Positions 16,398-25,426 are shown, counted from the first letter of the stretch. The stretch: 45,965 bases of DNA from an uncultured Collinsella sp. (GCA_902495525.1 CABUXL010000012.1:1-45965); one strand, 5' to 3'. A program made the numbers and translations. The notes: a model not told the origin generated them from the letters alone.

Positions 16398-16514
16398 GTT
16401 CTCAATGGTCCCTCGAGCCCCTTTCAGCGACCGACGGTATACCATTCGCTGACCTAAAGTTCTATTCAGGCCGAGAACATGACATACTGGGTTCCACAAT
16501 GGAAAGGATGCCCT

Positions 16515-17318
16515 ATGCCCCCATGCAATAATCAGCAGACTATTGAGTTGGACAGTACGACCTGGACTGCTCTCAACGAGCTCGCGCTTGCAATCCACGC
16601 ATCACACGGTGTCGATAAGCTGCAAAAGGAGACCCTCGAGGGAACGACAGGGCTCGTGCCCCATCGGATCGCCATGTTCGACCTGATCGAGGCAGCGGGC
16701 AGTGATGCCCCACGCTACGTCCACCCCGCAAGCAGCGGAATGGACGACCGCGCACTGAGCGACTACTACAACCGCTACGCCGCGATGGACTATACAACAT
16801 GGAGCTTTGACTTACATAAGGTCGGCGTCTACCGCGACCTCGACCTCGTCGACGTCGAGCGACGCGATGCCACGCCCATCTATCGCAAATGGATGGAACC
16901 GCAGGGCGTCTACTTTGGCTGTACGGCCACGCTCGCGCACAACGACAGCCCGCTAGGAAGCATCACCCTGTTTCGTGAACGCACGGCCGGAGACTTCACC
17001 GACACCGAGCTCGCAATCCTGCTCGAAGTCGCTCGGCACGCGAGCCTCGCGCTCGCCAACCTCTATCCTCGGGGCATTAAACTCACCCAGACAGAAGACA
17101 CAAACCAGCTAAATGCTTTCATTACAGAACACAATATCCAACCGCGCGAAGCCGAAGTCATGCGGCTCATGCTCGACGGCAAAACGAACAAACAGATGGC
17201 AAACGAGCTATTCATAAGCGAGTCAACCGTCAAGAAGCATGTCAACGCCATCTATCGCAAGCTCGGCGTCAGCAACCGCCTGGGCCTCATGACTGCCACG
17301 CAAAACATCCCGCGATAA
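16515..17318 (+). CDS. Soluble LuxR-type regulator with GAF-like sensor
   Basis: The 267-residue protein has an N-terminal sensor domain (roughly 10-190) with a GAF-like end (LLEVARHASLALANL) and a C-terminal LuxR helix-turn-helix. The latter reads PREAEVMRLMLDGKTNKQMANELFISESTVKKHVNAIYRKLGV in overlapping blocks near 205-250. ATG 16515 follows GGAAAGGATGCCCT, which favours it over the upstream ATG at 16479. It is transcribed away from agmatine deiminase gene 1 across a 178-base gap, so it is the likely local regulator. It has no membrane spans, unlike the other two LuxR proteins of the region. A small ligand is the expected signal, but nothing shows which. Confidence 0.85.
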   Translation: MPPCNNQQTIELDSTTWTALNELALAIHASHGVDKLQKETLEGTTGLVPHRIAMFDLIEAAGSDAPRYVHPASSGMDDRALSDYYNRYAAMDYTTWSFDLHKVGVYRDLDLVDVERRDATPIYRKWMEPQGVYFGCTATLAHNDSPLGSITLFRERTAGDFTDTELAILLEVARHASLALANLYPRGIKLTQTEDTNQLNAFITEHNIQPREAEVMRLMLDGKTNKQMANELFISESTVKKHVNAIYRKLGVSNRLGLMTATQNIPR

Positions 17319-17319
17319 A

Positions 17320-17351
17320 AAAGGGCGCCCTCCATGCAGAGAACGCCCTTT
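17320..17351 (+). terminator. Terminator of the soluble LuxR gene
   Basis: AAAGGGCG and CGCCCTTT enclose 16 bases directly behind the stop and are followed by TGATTT. Confidence 0.7.
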
Positions 17352-17395
17352 GATTTCGCCATTTGAATTAGTGTCGGCTCTGGCTCAAAGAGTAG

Positions 17396-17675
17396 ACAGG
17401 TTTATTTTGGCAGGTTTTATCTGGGCAAATGTCAGCCGCCGCGAGGGAGCTGCCTTCCCTCGCGGCGGTCTTCTAGCAGAAAAACCAAATGAGTAGGCTT
17501 TTTGCAGGAGGTCAAGCACGCCCCAAAACGCCACAGCTCTGACCTGCGGTTTTATTGAGTATTTGTTGCGATGTGCTCGGCATATCCAAATAAGTCTACT
17601 CACTTGCATCTAAGACGCACCAGATAGGCAAAAACCGCCGCAAAAAGGGGGCCGGTTCCCTTCGCGGCAGCCGTT
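17396..17675. repeat. Three-hairpin dispersed repeat, copy 1
   Basis: About 280 bases align with 31319-31614. The element opens with ACAGGTTTATTTTGGCAGG. It then has a hairpin of CCGCCGCGAGGGA arms, a large central stem (17488-17603, AATGAGTAGGCTT against its near-complement) and a decayed second CCGCCGC hairpin. It lies between two converging genes. This copy has more stem mismatches than the other. Confidence 0.8.
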
Positions 17676-17690
17676 AATACGCCGAGCTTG

Positions 17691-18860
17691 TTATCGTAAA
17701 AGCCAATCACGCGCCGAAACCACACTACAGTCTTTCGACTCATACGTTGAGTCCACGCGGGCCACAACATAGCGCGCATCTTTTGCAATGTCGATCTCAT
17801 CGCATACAGTCTGTAGATGGCGGGCGTACTTATCGTGATACGTTCTGGATGATTTTATTTCGATAGCCTTGGGACTCCCTGAGTTTGTACAGTCGAGCAA
17901 ATCGATTTCACGCTTGCTGTCGTCCCTATAGAAATACAGCTCGGGATTCTCGCCCACGTTGAGATGGCTCTTCGCCGTTTCGGAAACGATGAGGTTTTCG
18001 AAAACGGCCCCCAGATAAGGGCTCTCCAATAGTTGCTCCAGTGATCCAATTTTGAGCAAGTAGCAGAGCAGCCCCGTGTCGTAAAAATAGAGCTTGGGCG
18101 TTTTAGTTAGACGCTTCTTGGCATTTGCATAATAGGGCTGCAGCGAAAACGTCAGGTAGCTCTGCTCCAGAATGGACAACCAGCTTTTAATGGTCGATAC
18201 GCTCACGCCCGTATCTCGAGAAAGCGAGGATATATTGATGAGGGCACCGACGCTCTGAGCAATTATGGACAGAAACTTATGAAACTCCGCCTTATTGCGC
18301 ACATCAAGCAAGCCCACAACATCGCGCTCAACATAGGTATCGATATAGCTGGGAAAATAAACCGAGGACGGCATTCCGGCGGAACGCAGGCGAGGGTATC
18401 CCCCTTCGAGCGCGAACAAATCCACTTCCAGCTGCCCCTGCTGGCCCCTCTCCGCTTCTCGAAACGATAATGGCAGCAATTTTAAGATCCCGACTCGCCC
18501 GGCAAGAGACTGCCCGATGCTTTTCATCATCAAAAAGTTTTGCGAGCCTGTAAGGATGTATTGACCGGCGTCTCCCCGCTCATCCGAAACAACCTGGATC
18601 ATTGAAAACAAATCCGGGGCGTATTGCGCCTCATCGATGATGAGTCCGCCCTTTCGGTTGCGGATAAAACTCACCGGATCCTCCAAGGCCGCGCGCCTCG
18701 TTTGAGGGTCCTCAAGCGTGACGTAGGAATAGTCGGGAAAGGCATGCCGAACCAGCGTAGACTTACCACTCTGCCTAGGCCCTGTCAACGACACAACAGG
18801 AAACCAGCCTGCCATGCGAATGAGCAACTCATGCAAATCCCTGTTAATGAACTCAGCCAT
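17691..18860 (-). CDS. AAA-type ATPase with DUF4143 domain
   Basis: The 389-residue protein has Walker A GPRQSGKST near residue 26, Walker B LIIDEAQ, LTGSQN as a sensor segment, a middle helical DNA-binding-like part (SLSRDTGVSVSTIKSWLSILEQS), and a C-terminal DUF4143 region with a nuclease-like pattern (REIDLL then KAIEIKSS). Such ATPases are common in anaerobes, in many copies, and their function is largely unknown. The GC content is lower than in neighbouring genes, which suggests transfer. ATG 18858-18860 is preceded by AAGGGGCG; a longer reading from 18935 would run through the promoter repeats. It appears to be a single-gene unit. Confidence 0.88.
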   Translation of the reverse strand: MAEFINRDLHELLIRMAGWFPVVSLTGPRQSGKSTLVRHAFPDYSYVTLEDPQTRRAALEDPVSFIRNRKGGLIIDEAQYAPDLFSMIQVVSDERGDAGQYILTGSQNFLMMKSIGQSLAGRVGILKLLPLSFREAERGQQGQLEVDLFALEGGYPRLRSAGMPSSVYFPSYIDTYVERDVVGLLDVRNKAEFHKFLSIIAQSVGALINISSLSRDTGVSVSTIKSWLSILEQSYLTFSLQPYYANAKKRLTKTPKLYFYDTGLLCYLLKIGSLEQLLESPYLGAVFENLIVSETAKSHLNVGENPELYFYRDDSKREIDLLDCTNSGSPKAIEIKSSRTYHDKYARHLQTVCDEIDIAKDARYVVARVDSTYESKDCSVVSARDWLLR

Positions 18861-18887
18861 ATCAACGCCCCTTATTACGCTGTTACC

Positions 18888-18948
18888 ATAATCGAATAGT
18901 TTCATTCTCCATAATCTTATAGTAGCGTTTACCATAATCTTATAGTAA
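18888..18948 (-). promoter_or_regulatory. Three tandem copies of a palindromic box before the DUF4143 gene
   Basis: On the minus strand ACTATAAGATTATGG occurs twice, 22 bases apart, and a third degenerate copy (ACTATTCGATTATGG) follows. The first reads TTACTATAAGATTATGGTAA, an imperfect palindrome. The array lies right before the gene and looks like a cooperative operator with the promoter inside it. Confidence 0.6.
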
Positions 18949-19001
18949 CCCAGTTCAAAAGCATTATTTATAGAGCCGAAATCTCAGACCCTAAATAACA
19001 A

Positions 19002-19040
19002 AAGCCACCACAATGGGGGCTGTCCCCATTGTGGTGGCTT
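19002..19040 (-). terminator. Terminator of the MATE gene
   Basis: AAGCCACCACAATGGGG and its exact complement have a 5-base loop. The minus strand continues TTTTGTTATTT. Confidence 0.9.
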
Positions 19041-19088
19041 GCAGGCGAGTTAACTTGTTCGACTATCGTACGCCAGCCATGTCCGAGC

Positions 19089-20465
19089 CTAGAGCGTGGC
19101 AAGGCGCTTGGACTCGTGCGCGGCGAGCGCAATGGAGATGATGCCAGTAATGGCATCGGCCACCACCAGGGCGATCCACACGCCCTCGACACCCATCATG
19201 TTGCCGAGGAGGTACATAAGCGGCACCGAGCAGATCACATAGCGAAGCAGGCCCGTAAACGTGGCGACACCCACCTTCTCGACCGCCTGGAAATACATCG
19301 ACATGGTCATGGCAAGATAGCCCAGGGCAACAGCCAGGATGACAGTACGCGTGGCGTTGGCGGCAACCTCAACGAGCGCAGGATCGCTGCCGGCAAAGAA
19401 GGCGCACACCGGGGTGGCGGCAAGCCAGAGCGCGACGGTGACCAGCGCCAGCGTCACAACCTGGTACTTAAGCGTGCAGGAGAGCGTCTCCTTAAGGCGT
19501 GCCCAAGCCTTTGCGCCGGCGTTGAAGGCAGCGATGGGCTGCAGACCGTAGGAGAAGCACTGGGCAACCATCATGGTAATGTAGAGGATGTAGCCGTTGA
19601 TCACGCCAAAGGCTGCGATGTAGAGCGAGCCCATGTCGCCGCCGAGCGAACCCAAAAGCGAGTTGGCAACGGTATTAAAGATAAAGGTCGCACCCTGGAC
19701 CAGGAAGAACGGGAAGCCGATCTTGAAGATCTGGCCGCAGATGGCGAGGTCGAGCTTAAGGTCGGCCAGGCTAATCTGGAGCTGGGACTTTTTGCCCCCG
19801 ATGAACCAGAAGATACCGATGGCCCAGATACCGATGGAAAGCCCGTAGTACACGCCGGCGCCCATAACGCCAAACTTGAGCACAAACGTGGAAAGCGCGA
19901 GCCAACAGATGGCGACGATGGCCGAAACGGTCATGAGGTTGGCCTGGATCTGAACCTTCTCGTCCACACGCATCACAGCGGTGATCATCTGGCCAATGAC
20001 CGTGAGCGGCAGCAGCACGGCGAAGGTGCGCACGCCGGCAACGGTATCGGCCATGATGTCGGGCGTGGCGCCAAAGAATGTGCAGATGGGCTCGGTAAAC
20101 ACTGCCATCACCACAGCAAGCAGCACACTCACGATCGTGGTGAGCCAAAAGCCCTGGCTAAAAGCCTTGCTTGCGCCCTTGATGTCGCCGGCACCCAAAA
20201 GGTTGCCCACCACGGCGGGCACGCCGGTGCCAAACAGGTTGCCAAAGGCCAGGTTGATGTACTCGACCGACATAATGATCGAGACACATGCCAGGCCGTG
20301 GGCACCTAGGCCCCAACCCATCACGAGGCCCTCAAGGACCACCATGATGATCTGGGCGAGCATGCCCTGGCCGGTGACGATGGTGTACTTACGCACCAGA
20401 CCGGGAATCGGTTGGGAGGCGAGCTCGCGCTCCTCCTCCACGGCAGCGGTTACTTCTTCTGCCAT
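19089..20465 (-). CDS. MATE-family efflux transporter
   Basis: The 458-residue protein has about twelve membrane spans in two similar halves. Family-like stretches are NLAFGNLFGTGVPAVVGNLLGAGD near residue 70 and CFSYGLQPIAAFNAGAKAW in the second half. MATE proteins exchange sodium or protons for drugs or organic cations. ATG 20463-20465 has GGGGAG upstream and is followed by a cytoplasmic acidic lead. It follows the amidohydrolase with an 87-base gap in the same direction and is likely co-transcribed with it; the substrate is unknown. Confidence 0.9.
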   Translation of the reverse strand: MAEEVTAAVEEERELASQPIPGLVRKYTIVTGQGMLAQIIMVVLEGLVMGWGLGAHGLACVSIIMSVEYINLAFGNLFGTGVPAVVGNLLGAGDIKGASKAFSQGFWLTTIVSVLLAVVMAVFTEPICTFFGATPDIMADTVAGVRTFAVLLPLTVIGQMITAVMRVDEKVQIQANLMTVSAIVAICWLALSTFVLKFGVMGAGVYYGLSIGIWAIGIFWFIGGKKSQLQISLADLKLDLAICGQIFKIGFPFFLVQGATFIFNTVANSLLGSLGGDMGSLYIAAFGVINGYILYITMMVAQCFSYGLQPIAAFNAGAKAWARLKETLSCTLKYQVVTLALVTVALWLAATPVCAFFAGSDPALVEVAANATRTVILAVALGYLAMTMSMYFQAVEKVGVATFTGLLRYVICSVPLMYLLGNMMGVEGVWIALVVADAITGIISIALAAHESKRLATL

Positions 20466-20552
20466 TGTTCTCCCCTTTCCTTGAGAGAGTAGTGCTGAAT
20501 GGATGTCAGGCGGCTGACAACTGGCACCAAGCCGCCCAATCAAACGATGGCG

Positions 20553-22181
20553 CTATGCCTCAAAGACCACCTTGCCGGCGATCATCGTGAGGGCTGCGGT
20601 AGCCTCGAGCACCTCGGCCGGCTCGCAATCAAAGAGATTGCGGTCGAGCACGCAGATATCTGCCTGTTTGCCGCACGCGAGCGTGCCGATGCGGTCCTCG
20701 GCATGCATGGCGTAGGCGCTGCCATAGGTGTAGGCGCGCAGAGCCTCGGCCATGGTAATGCGCTCCTGGGGGAACCAGCCCTCAGGGTTGGAACCGTCCT
20801 CGAGCATGCGGAAGACCGCGCCGTACACCTCCTCCATGGGCTCCAAGCCCACAACGGGGAAGTCACTGCCCAGGTGCACCACGGCTCCGCTGGCAAGCAG
20901 GCTATGCAGGGGCCACGAAAGCGCGGCACGCTCGGGACCCACGGCTTCGTCCTTGGCAAGGTCAGCCATATCGAGCAGCATGTGCCACGGCTGCATGCCG
21001 GGGCAGACGCCGAGCTCGGCATAACGCGGCATATCCTCGGGTTGAACCGTCTCGTTGTGCTCCATGGAGTGGCGACAATCCCGCTTGCCATGCAAGCGCT
21101 CGCCCTCCTCAAAGCAATCGAGCACAAAACGCACCGAGCGATCGCCGATTGCATGGATGCGCGTGTCAACGCCCCATTCCTGCGCCCTCAGGATGGCAGC
21201 ACGGATGCGCTCCGGCTCCTCCGCGGGCTCACCACAGGTGTCGGGTGCGTTGCTATAGGGTTCAAGCATCCAAGCGGTATGGTCGGAGCACACACCATCA
21301 AGGAACTGCTTAAAGCCGTGCCACTCCACCTGCGTACCCGGGAAGGCGTATTTCTCCTTGATCTGCTCGAGCGTCAAGGACTCGTTTTCGAACAGGTCGG
21401 TGTACAGGAACACGCGCAGCGGCAAGTCGCCCTTGGCATTAAGACCTGCCAACACCGCATACGGGTTTTCCATGCTCACAAACGTAGGATTGACCATGCC
21501 GACCGTAGTGATTCCCAGGGCATTGGCGCGCCGGGCGGTTTTTGCAAACGACGCGTCAACAACCTCGGGCGCTGGGTCGTAGACCTCGTCCATAAAGAAG
21601 GCGCCGGCGTTGTTGGAAAACACGCCCGTCAGATTGCCGTCGGCATCCTTAAGGATCTTGCCGCCTGCGGGATCGGGCGTCTGCGAAGTTACTCCCACCT
21701 TGTTGATGGCGCAGGTATTGGCACTAAAGGTATGCAAGTCAACCTGCTGCAGAAATACCGGGCGGTCGGAGATGTACTCATCGATCATCGCGGCCGTGGG
21801 CATCTCGGGGACATCCCACTGGAACTGGATAATCTGGCAGCCCAGAATCCACTCGTTATCGGGATGGTCGGCCGCAAACGCCACGACACGTTCCATCGCC
21901 ATCTCAAAACTGGTGCAGTCGATGAGGTTGACGGCAAAATCGGGGTCGGTCATAAACGCGCCCTGGGCAAAATGCGTGTGCGAGTCGATCAGGCCGGGCA
22001 TGACGAGCTGGTCGCCAAAGTCGCGCACCTCGGTATCGGGACCGATAAACGGTGCCAGGTGAGCATCGTCACCGCAGGCAACGATTTTATCGCCCCGCAC
22101 GGCAACGCCGCCCTTAAACGGCTCGAGCCCATCGCCGGTAAAGACGGCGTCGCTCTTGATAACTACATCAGCCTTGTCCAT
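20553..22181 (-). CDS. YtcJ-like metal-dependent amidohydrolase
   Basis: This 542-residue member of the amidohydrolase superfamily has the metal pair HTHFAQG near residue 70, LDGVCSDHTAWM mid-protein, HAIGD, CRHSMEH and the C-terminal HLGSDFPV with its metal-binding Asp. Relatives hydrolyse amides or formamides and are often labelled exoenzyme regulators without proof. ATG 22179-22181 sits seven bases behind GAGGAGG, better than the in-frame ATG at 22199. The neighbours are a MATE pump downstream and a membrane-bound LuxR regulator upstream. A polyamine-derived amide is a possible substrate, but this is inference. Confidence 0.88.
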   Translation of the reverse strand: MDKADVVIKSDAVFTGDGLEPFKGGVAVRGDKIVACGDDAHLAPFIGPDTEVRDFGDQLVMPGLIDSHTHFAQGAFMTDPDFAVNLIDCTSFEMAMERVVAFAADHPDNEWILGCQIIQFQWDVPEMPTAAMIDEYISDRPVFLQQVDLHTFSANTCAINKVGVTSQTPDPAGGKILKDADGNLTGVFSNNAGAFFMDEVYDPAPEVVDASFAKTARRANALGITTVGMVNPTFVSMENPYAVLAGLNAKGDLPLRVFLYTDLFENESLTLEQIKEKYAFPGTQVEWHGFKQFLDGVCSDHTAWMLEPYSNAPDTCGEPAEEPERIRAAILRAQEWGVDTRIHAIGDRSVRFVLDCFEEGERLHGKRDCRHSMEHNETVQPEDMPRYAELGVCPGMQPWHMLLDMADLAKDEAVGPERAALSWPLHSLLASGAVVHLGSDFPVVGLEPMEEVYGAVFRMLEDGSNPEGWFPQERITMAEALRAYTYGSAYAMHAEDRIGTLACGKQADICVLDRNLFDCEPAEVLEATAALTMIAGKVVFEA

Positions 22182-22496
22182 GCGAGCCTCCTCAGGCATC
22201 TTTGGTTGTAACGCGGACGCACCGCCCGCGTGGGCACTCGGTTGGGAGCGTAGCGCTCCCGCATCGGCGCGTGCCTACAAGCCGTGCTCGGACGTCTGTC
22301 CCACGTCCGCGGCTTCGCGCTACACCCATTGATACACAGGGGCAAACCCGTGCCAAGGCCAGGGACCGCAAACGGTCAGTTTAAGCAGGTTTACACGCTT
22401 TACCTGCAGGTTTATTGTCTGAGATTATTACCGCTTCATTACGCCCAACGGTGTGGCCGCCCACACAGCAAGACCCGCATGCGAGGAAGAATGAGG
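22182..22496 (-). promoter_or_regulatory. Gene-free region before the amidohydrolase, with motif box and hairpins
   Basis: This 315-base gap holds small hairpins (GGGAGC/GCTCCC near 22245; GGACGT/ACGTCC near 22288). It also holds CTTTACCTGCAGGTTTATTG at 22398-22417, whose complement resembles the region before the LuxR gene at 30352. The gap probably contains the amidohydrolase promoter. Confidence 0.45.
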
Positions 22497-23489
22497 CTAG
22501 GAACGCCAAAAGGTATCTATAAGGTCATCTCGGTTGGAGACGCCGCTTTTAACGTAGATGCGATGCAAGTGTGCCTTGACCGTGCCAGGGCTGATGACCA
22601 ACTCGCTGGCGATGTTTTGGGCGTCGTTGCCCTTCAGCACCAGCGTGAGCACCTCCTGCTCGCGCCGTGACAGCTTATGGGCGTCGGCATAAATCACCAC
22701 ACGCGATGCGAGATCGTCCTCAGAGCTTGCGCTCTCGGCTGCCACGTCCTCATCGGCACGCGGATGACGGGCATACACACGCAGGATATGGCTAAACTGG
22801 CAAAAAAGCTGAGCCGCGCATACCACGAGCAGCACGTTTTCGGAGATATTGCGCTCGGACAGATACCACAAAAAGAGGCCGATGACGGGGTTTTGGGAGT
22901 CGGGGCGGCAGAACAAGATCATGTAGGTGTCCTCGGCGATCACGCAAAACACAAGAACGAAGGCCACCTTCCAAAAGAGCTTTGAGCGGTCGAGGTCGAG
23001 TTTCTCAACACGCGTTGCTCTGTACCGGTAATGCCAGGCGGCATAGGCAAGACATCCTACATTACCCAGGTCACGCGTGAGCCAAAAGAGATACTGCTGC
23101 ACCTCTCCGGCAGCGCCGCTGCGAGGCACCAGCAGCAATTGCAAGATTGAAAACGGCACGATAGCGAGTCCGAGCATGCGCGACGTCGGTCTTTTGCGCA
23201 AGCGCGCAAACATCCATAGCACCACGCAGGCATAGATGGCAATACCAAGCACGCAGCGCAGCAAGGGGTGCTGCAGCGGCTCGCTAAAGGTAACGGCGTA
23301 GTCGTATTTGAGCCGATTGTACTCGTCAAAAAAGATGACCGACATATCGAGCATATAGAGCAAAAAACCCGCCGCGGCCACGAGGCTGTCGCGACGGCGC
23401 GTCATGAGCCAAACCACCAATGCCACGGCACTGGTCACCAGAGCCACACCCATGATAATCGTGGTGTAGATATAGAACGCGAAACTCAT
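22497..23489 (-). CDS. LuxR-type regulator with membrane-embedded N-terminus, copy 1
   Basis: The 330-residue protein has about seven hydrophobic spans over residues 1-235 and a C-terminal LuxR helix-turn-helix (SRREQEVLTLVLKG, then ELVISPGTVKAHLHRIYVKSGV). The membrane part carries IAEDTY and YLSERNISENV, both shared in nearly the same form with the regulator at 30352-31317. Such regulators are numerous in Coriobacteriia. ATG 23487-23489 follows GGGGAGG. The position before the amidohydrolase-MATE genes, in the same direction, suggests control of these genes or of the agmatine genes. The signal is unknown; the membrane domain presumably senses a small or lipophilic compound. Confidence 0.88.
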   Translation of the reverse strand: MSFAFYIYTTIIMGVALVTSAVALVVWLMTRRRDSLVAAAGFLLYMLDMSVIFFDEYNRLKYDYAVTFSEPLQHPLLRCVLGIAIYACVVLWMFARLRKRPTSRMLGLAIVPFSILQLLLVPRSGAAGEVQQYLFWLTRDLGNVGCLAYAAWHYRYRATRVEKLDLDRSKLFWKVAFVLVFCVIAEDTYMILFCRPDSQNPVIGLFLWYLSERNISENVLLVVCAAQLFCQFSHILRVYARHPRADEDVAAESASSEDDLASRVVIYADAHKLSRREQEVLTLVLKGNDAQNIASELVISPGTVKAHLHRIYVKSGVSNRDDLIDTFWRS

Positions 23490-23522
23490 GCCCGCCTCCC
23501 CTGTCTAGATGCTGTGAGGATG

Positions 23523-23580
23523 TTGACAGATTCTTTGCCGCAAGATTAGACTCACCGATTAAACGTACTGTATCGTTTAG
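23523..23580 (+). promoter_or_regulatory. Promoter with palindromic operator before a small ORF
   Basis: TTGACA (23523-23528) and TTAGAC (23546-23551) are 17 bases apart. Just behind them TAAACG and CGTTTA form an inverted repeat (about 23560-23579). CTCACCGAT occurs twice around it. This gives the small ORF a plausible, regulated promoter. Confidence 0.5.
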
Positions 23581-23617
23581 ATAAACAAGCTGTGTCTCAC
23601 CGATGAAAGGAGATGCC

Positions 23618-23809
23618 ATGACACCGATCGCTCCGCTCAAGATGCTCGTCGCGCCCGCCGCCAAGGCCATCACCCGACTCGGTTCTTCCATGACCTACGA
23701 CAATGTCCCCTGCGCCGTTGAGGCGCGTTCGGACAGCTGCCCCTACCTGGGCCACGTCCCCTACTTTGCACCCAAGCTCGCATCTGATCCCGAGCAGCGT
23801 GAGCAGTAA
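23618..23809 (+). CDS. Small hypothetical protein (63 residues)
   Basis: The ORF starts at ATG 23618 behind a near-ideal GAAAGGAGATGCC. It has a promoter and a palindrome upstream. The peptide has a short amphipathic N-terminus (PIAPLKMLVAPAAKAITRLG), a middle with two cysteines (VPCAVEARSDSCPYLG) and a proline-rich, charged tail. No family is recognised. It converges on the antiporter gene at 23845. The strong translation signals make it more likely real than not. Confidence 0.55.
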   Translation: MTPIAPLKMLVAPAAKAITRLGSSMTYDNVPCAVEARSDSCPYLGHVPYFAPKLASDPEQREQ

Positions 23810-23844
23810 TCCAAGATGCATCTAGCACCGCACAACTCGCGGCG

Positions 23845-25254
23845 CTACTGTTTTGGTGCAAAGCGACCTGTCCCCCTTGCGCCAACGCCGGGATTGTCGA
23901 TGCTGCGGCCGCGGCGCGATATGAGGCGCGAAACCTCGCCCAGCAACACGCCGATCACCACACCCATGAGGATCGGCAACTTTGACATCTCGGCGGGCGA
24001 GCTGTTAAGCGGCACGATTGTCGCAACAATCGAAAGCACGAGTTCTACCACCGGCACCGCAAGCGCTACCGCAAGCACCTTGCCCTCGAAGGGCGCGCGA
24101 AACACACGCGGGCGGTCGTCGTATTTACGCAGGCGCCAAAACGCCGGGAACATCGGGATATAGCTCATGAGCAGAAAGACGACGTTCATCGAGAAGAAGA
24201 CCCAAAAGACGTCGGAACCTTCACCCAGCGGAATCTGAAGTAGCAGCACCAAGCTGGCAAAACAACCGTTAATGAGTGCCGAGCCGTTGGGCATGCCGGT
24301 CTTCTTGGACACCAGCGCAAAGGGACGCGGCATGTTGCCATGGCGCGCGGCATAGCTCGCCACGTTGTTGACGCCAAAGCTCCAACAGATCATGTTGGCA
24401 AACAGCGTTACCAGAAAGGCCACGCCCACGACCATCGTCAGCGGGTGAGCGCGCCCCACCATGGCGGCAACCGCGTCCACAATGCCCGAATCGAGTGAAA
24501 GCTGCTCGGTGGGAACCGCGGCTCCAATACCGATGCCACAGATAATGTAGATCGCCGCGATGGCAACGCCACCGGCGATAACCGCCTTGGGGATATCGCG
24601 CGATGGGTTCTTCATCGTGCTGGCAAAGGTCGCGACCACCTCAAAGCCCATAAAGTTGAATAGGATGATTGAAAGATACGTCAGTGAGTTAGTGTCTCCC
24701 AGATCGGGGACAAATGTCTTAAACGACATATCGTTGGCAAAGCCGTTGTTGCAGGCAAACCAGATGCCGATGATTCCCACCACGGCGGTAATGAGCACCT
24801 TGATGACGGCGCCGCCATCCATGACCCAATCGGCCTCGGCCACCGGCTGCATTGCCATGACCGTGACGCCCCACACAAAGGCAAGCTCGATGGCAATTCG
24901 GACCCCAAGCGAAAATTCGATGCCCCATACCGCATTGATGACACTGGGGAACATGCAGGCGATACTTGCCACCCACAGTGGAAAGTTGACCCAATAGCAC
25001 CAGGAGCAGCGTGCACACCAACGGTCTCCCAAGCCCAGGCGAACCCAGTCGTACAGGCCGCCCTCGGAATCGAACGCCGTACCGAGCTCGGCCACCACCA
25101 GGCCATAGGGAAGCAAAAACGTAATGATAAGGAAGATCCACCAGAAGAACTGCACGTTACCCATGGCAGATGCCGGAGCAGCCGCCTCGATGGTAAAGAC
25201 AACGCAGATAACCGAGAGGATGACCTCGAACAGGGAGAACTTTTTACCTGCCAT
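23845..25254 (-). CDS. APC-family amino acid/polyamine antiporter 1 (AguD-like)
   Basis: The 469-residue protein has about twelve membrane spans and the APC-family start (AAPASAMGN, then FLLPYGLVVAELGTAF). NFMGFEVVATF lies in the middle. A paralogue at 27375-28814 shares most of these blocks. Both sit in an agmatine deiminase cluster, so agmatine uptake in exchange for putrescine is likely, as for AguD of lactic acid bacteria. ATG 25252-25254 has GGGGAAG upstream. The C-terminus is polar and basic with glycine repeats. The gene has a long leader with an embedded small ORF and terminator hairpin (25244-25426), unlike its paralogue. Confidence 0.87.
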   Translation of the reverse strand: MAGKKFSLFEVILSVICVVFTIEAAAPASAMGNVQFFWWIFLIITFLLPYGLVVAELGTAFDSEGGLYDWVRLGLGDRWCARCSWCYWVNFPLWVASIACMFPSVINAVWGIEFSLGVRIAIELAFVWGVTVMAMQPVAEADWVMDGGAVIKVLITAVVGIIGIWFACNNGFANDMSFKTFVPDLGDTNSLTYLSIILFNFMGFEVVATFASTMKNPSRDIPKAVIAGGVAIAAIYIICGIGIGAAVPTEQLSLDSGIVDAVAAMVGRAHPLTMVVGVAFLVTLFANMICWSFGVNNVASYAARHGNMPRPFALVSKKTGMPNGSALINGCFASLVLLLQIPLGEGSDVFWVFFSMNVVFLLMSYIPMFPAFWRLRKYDDRPRVFRAPFEGKVLAVALAVPVVELVLSIVATIVPLNSSPAEMSKLPILMGVVIGVLLGEVSRLISRRGRSIDNPGVGARGTGRFAPKQ

Positions 25255-25426
25255 GGCACGCTTCCCCTACAGCAAAAAGGATGGCATCTGTACCGAAGGC
25301 GCAGCCCAAGGTAGGGTTGCAGGCCGCGTCACCGGTGCAGGTGCCATCCCAAAGAGAAGAGAGGATGCAATTGTTGGACCAACGCTCGCGGAACGGGCGC
25401 GTGTAGATAACGATACGCTGGTACAT
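25244..25426 (-). CDS. Putative leader ORF of the antiporter gene, Arg- and Cys-rich
   Basis: This 60-codon frame begins at ATG 25424-25426 five bases behind GGAG and ends 11 bases inside the antiporter gene, so translation could be coupled. Four arginine codons lie within the first 15 (MYQRIVIYTRPFRER). The second half has six cysteines. A hairpin with a following T-run lies within the frame. An Arg-rich leader before an agmatine (decarboxylated arginine) transporter fits ribosome-mediated attenuation, but this is inference and the frame may be chance. Confidence 0.4.
   Translation of the reverse strand: MYQRIVIYTRPFRERWSNNCILSSLWDGTCTGDAACNPTLGCAFGTDAILFAVGEACHGR
25275..25350 (-). terminator. 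Leader terminator/attenuator candidate before antiporter 1
   Basis: On the minus strand GGATGGCA (from about 25350) pairs with TGCCATCC (about 25279-25286) around a structured loop of about 55 bases, followed by TTTTTG. It ends only about 20 bases before the start codon, so it would stop transcription before the gene unless disrupted. Confidence 0.55.
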
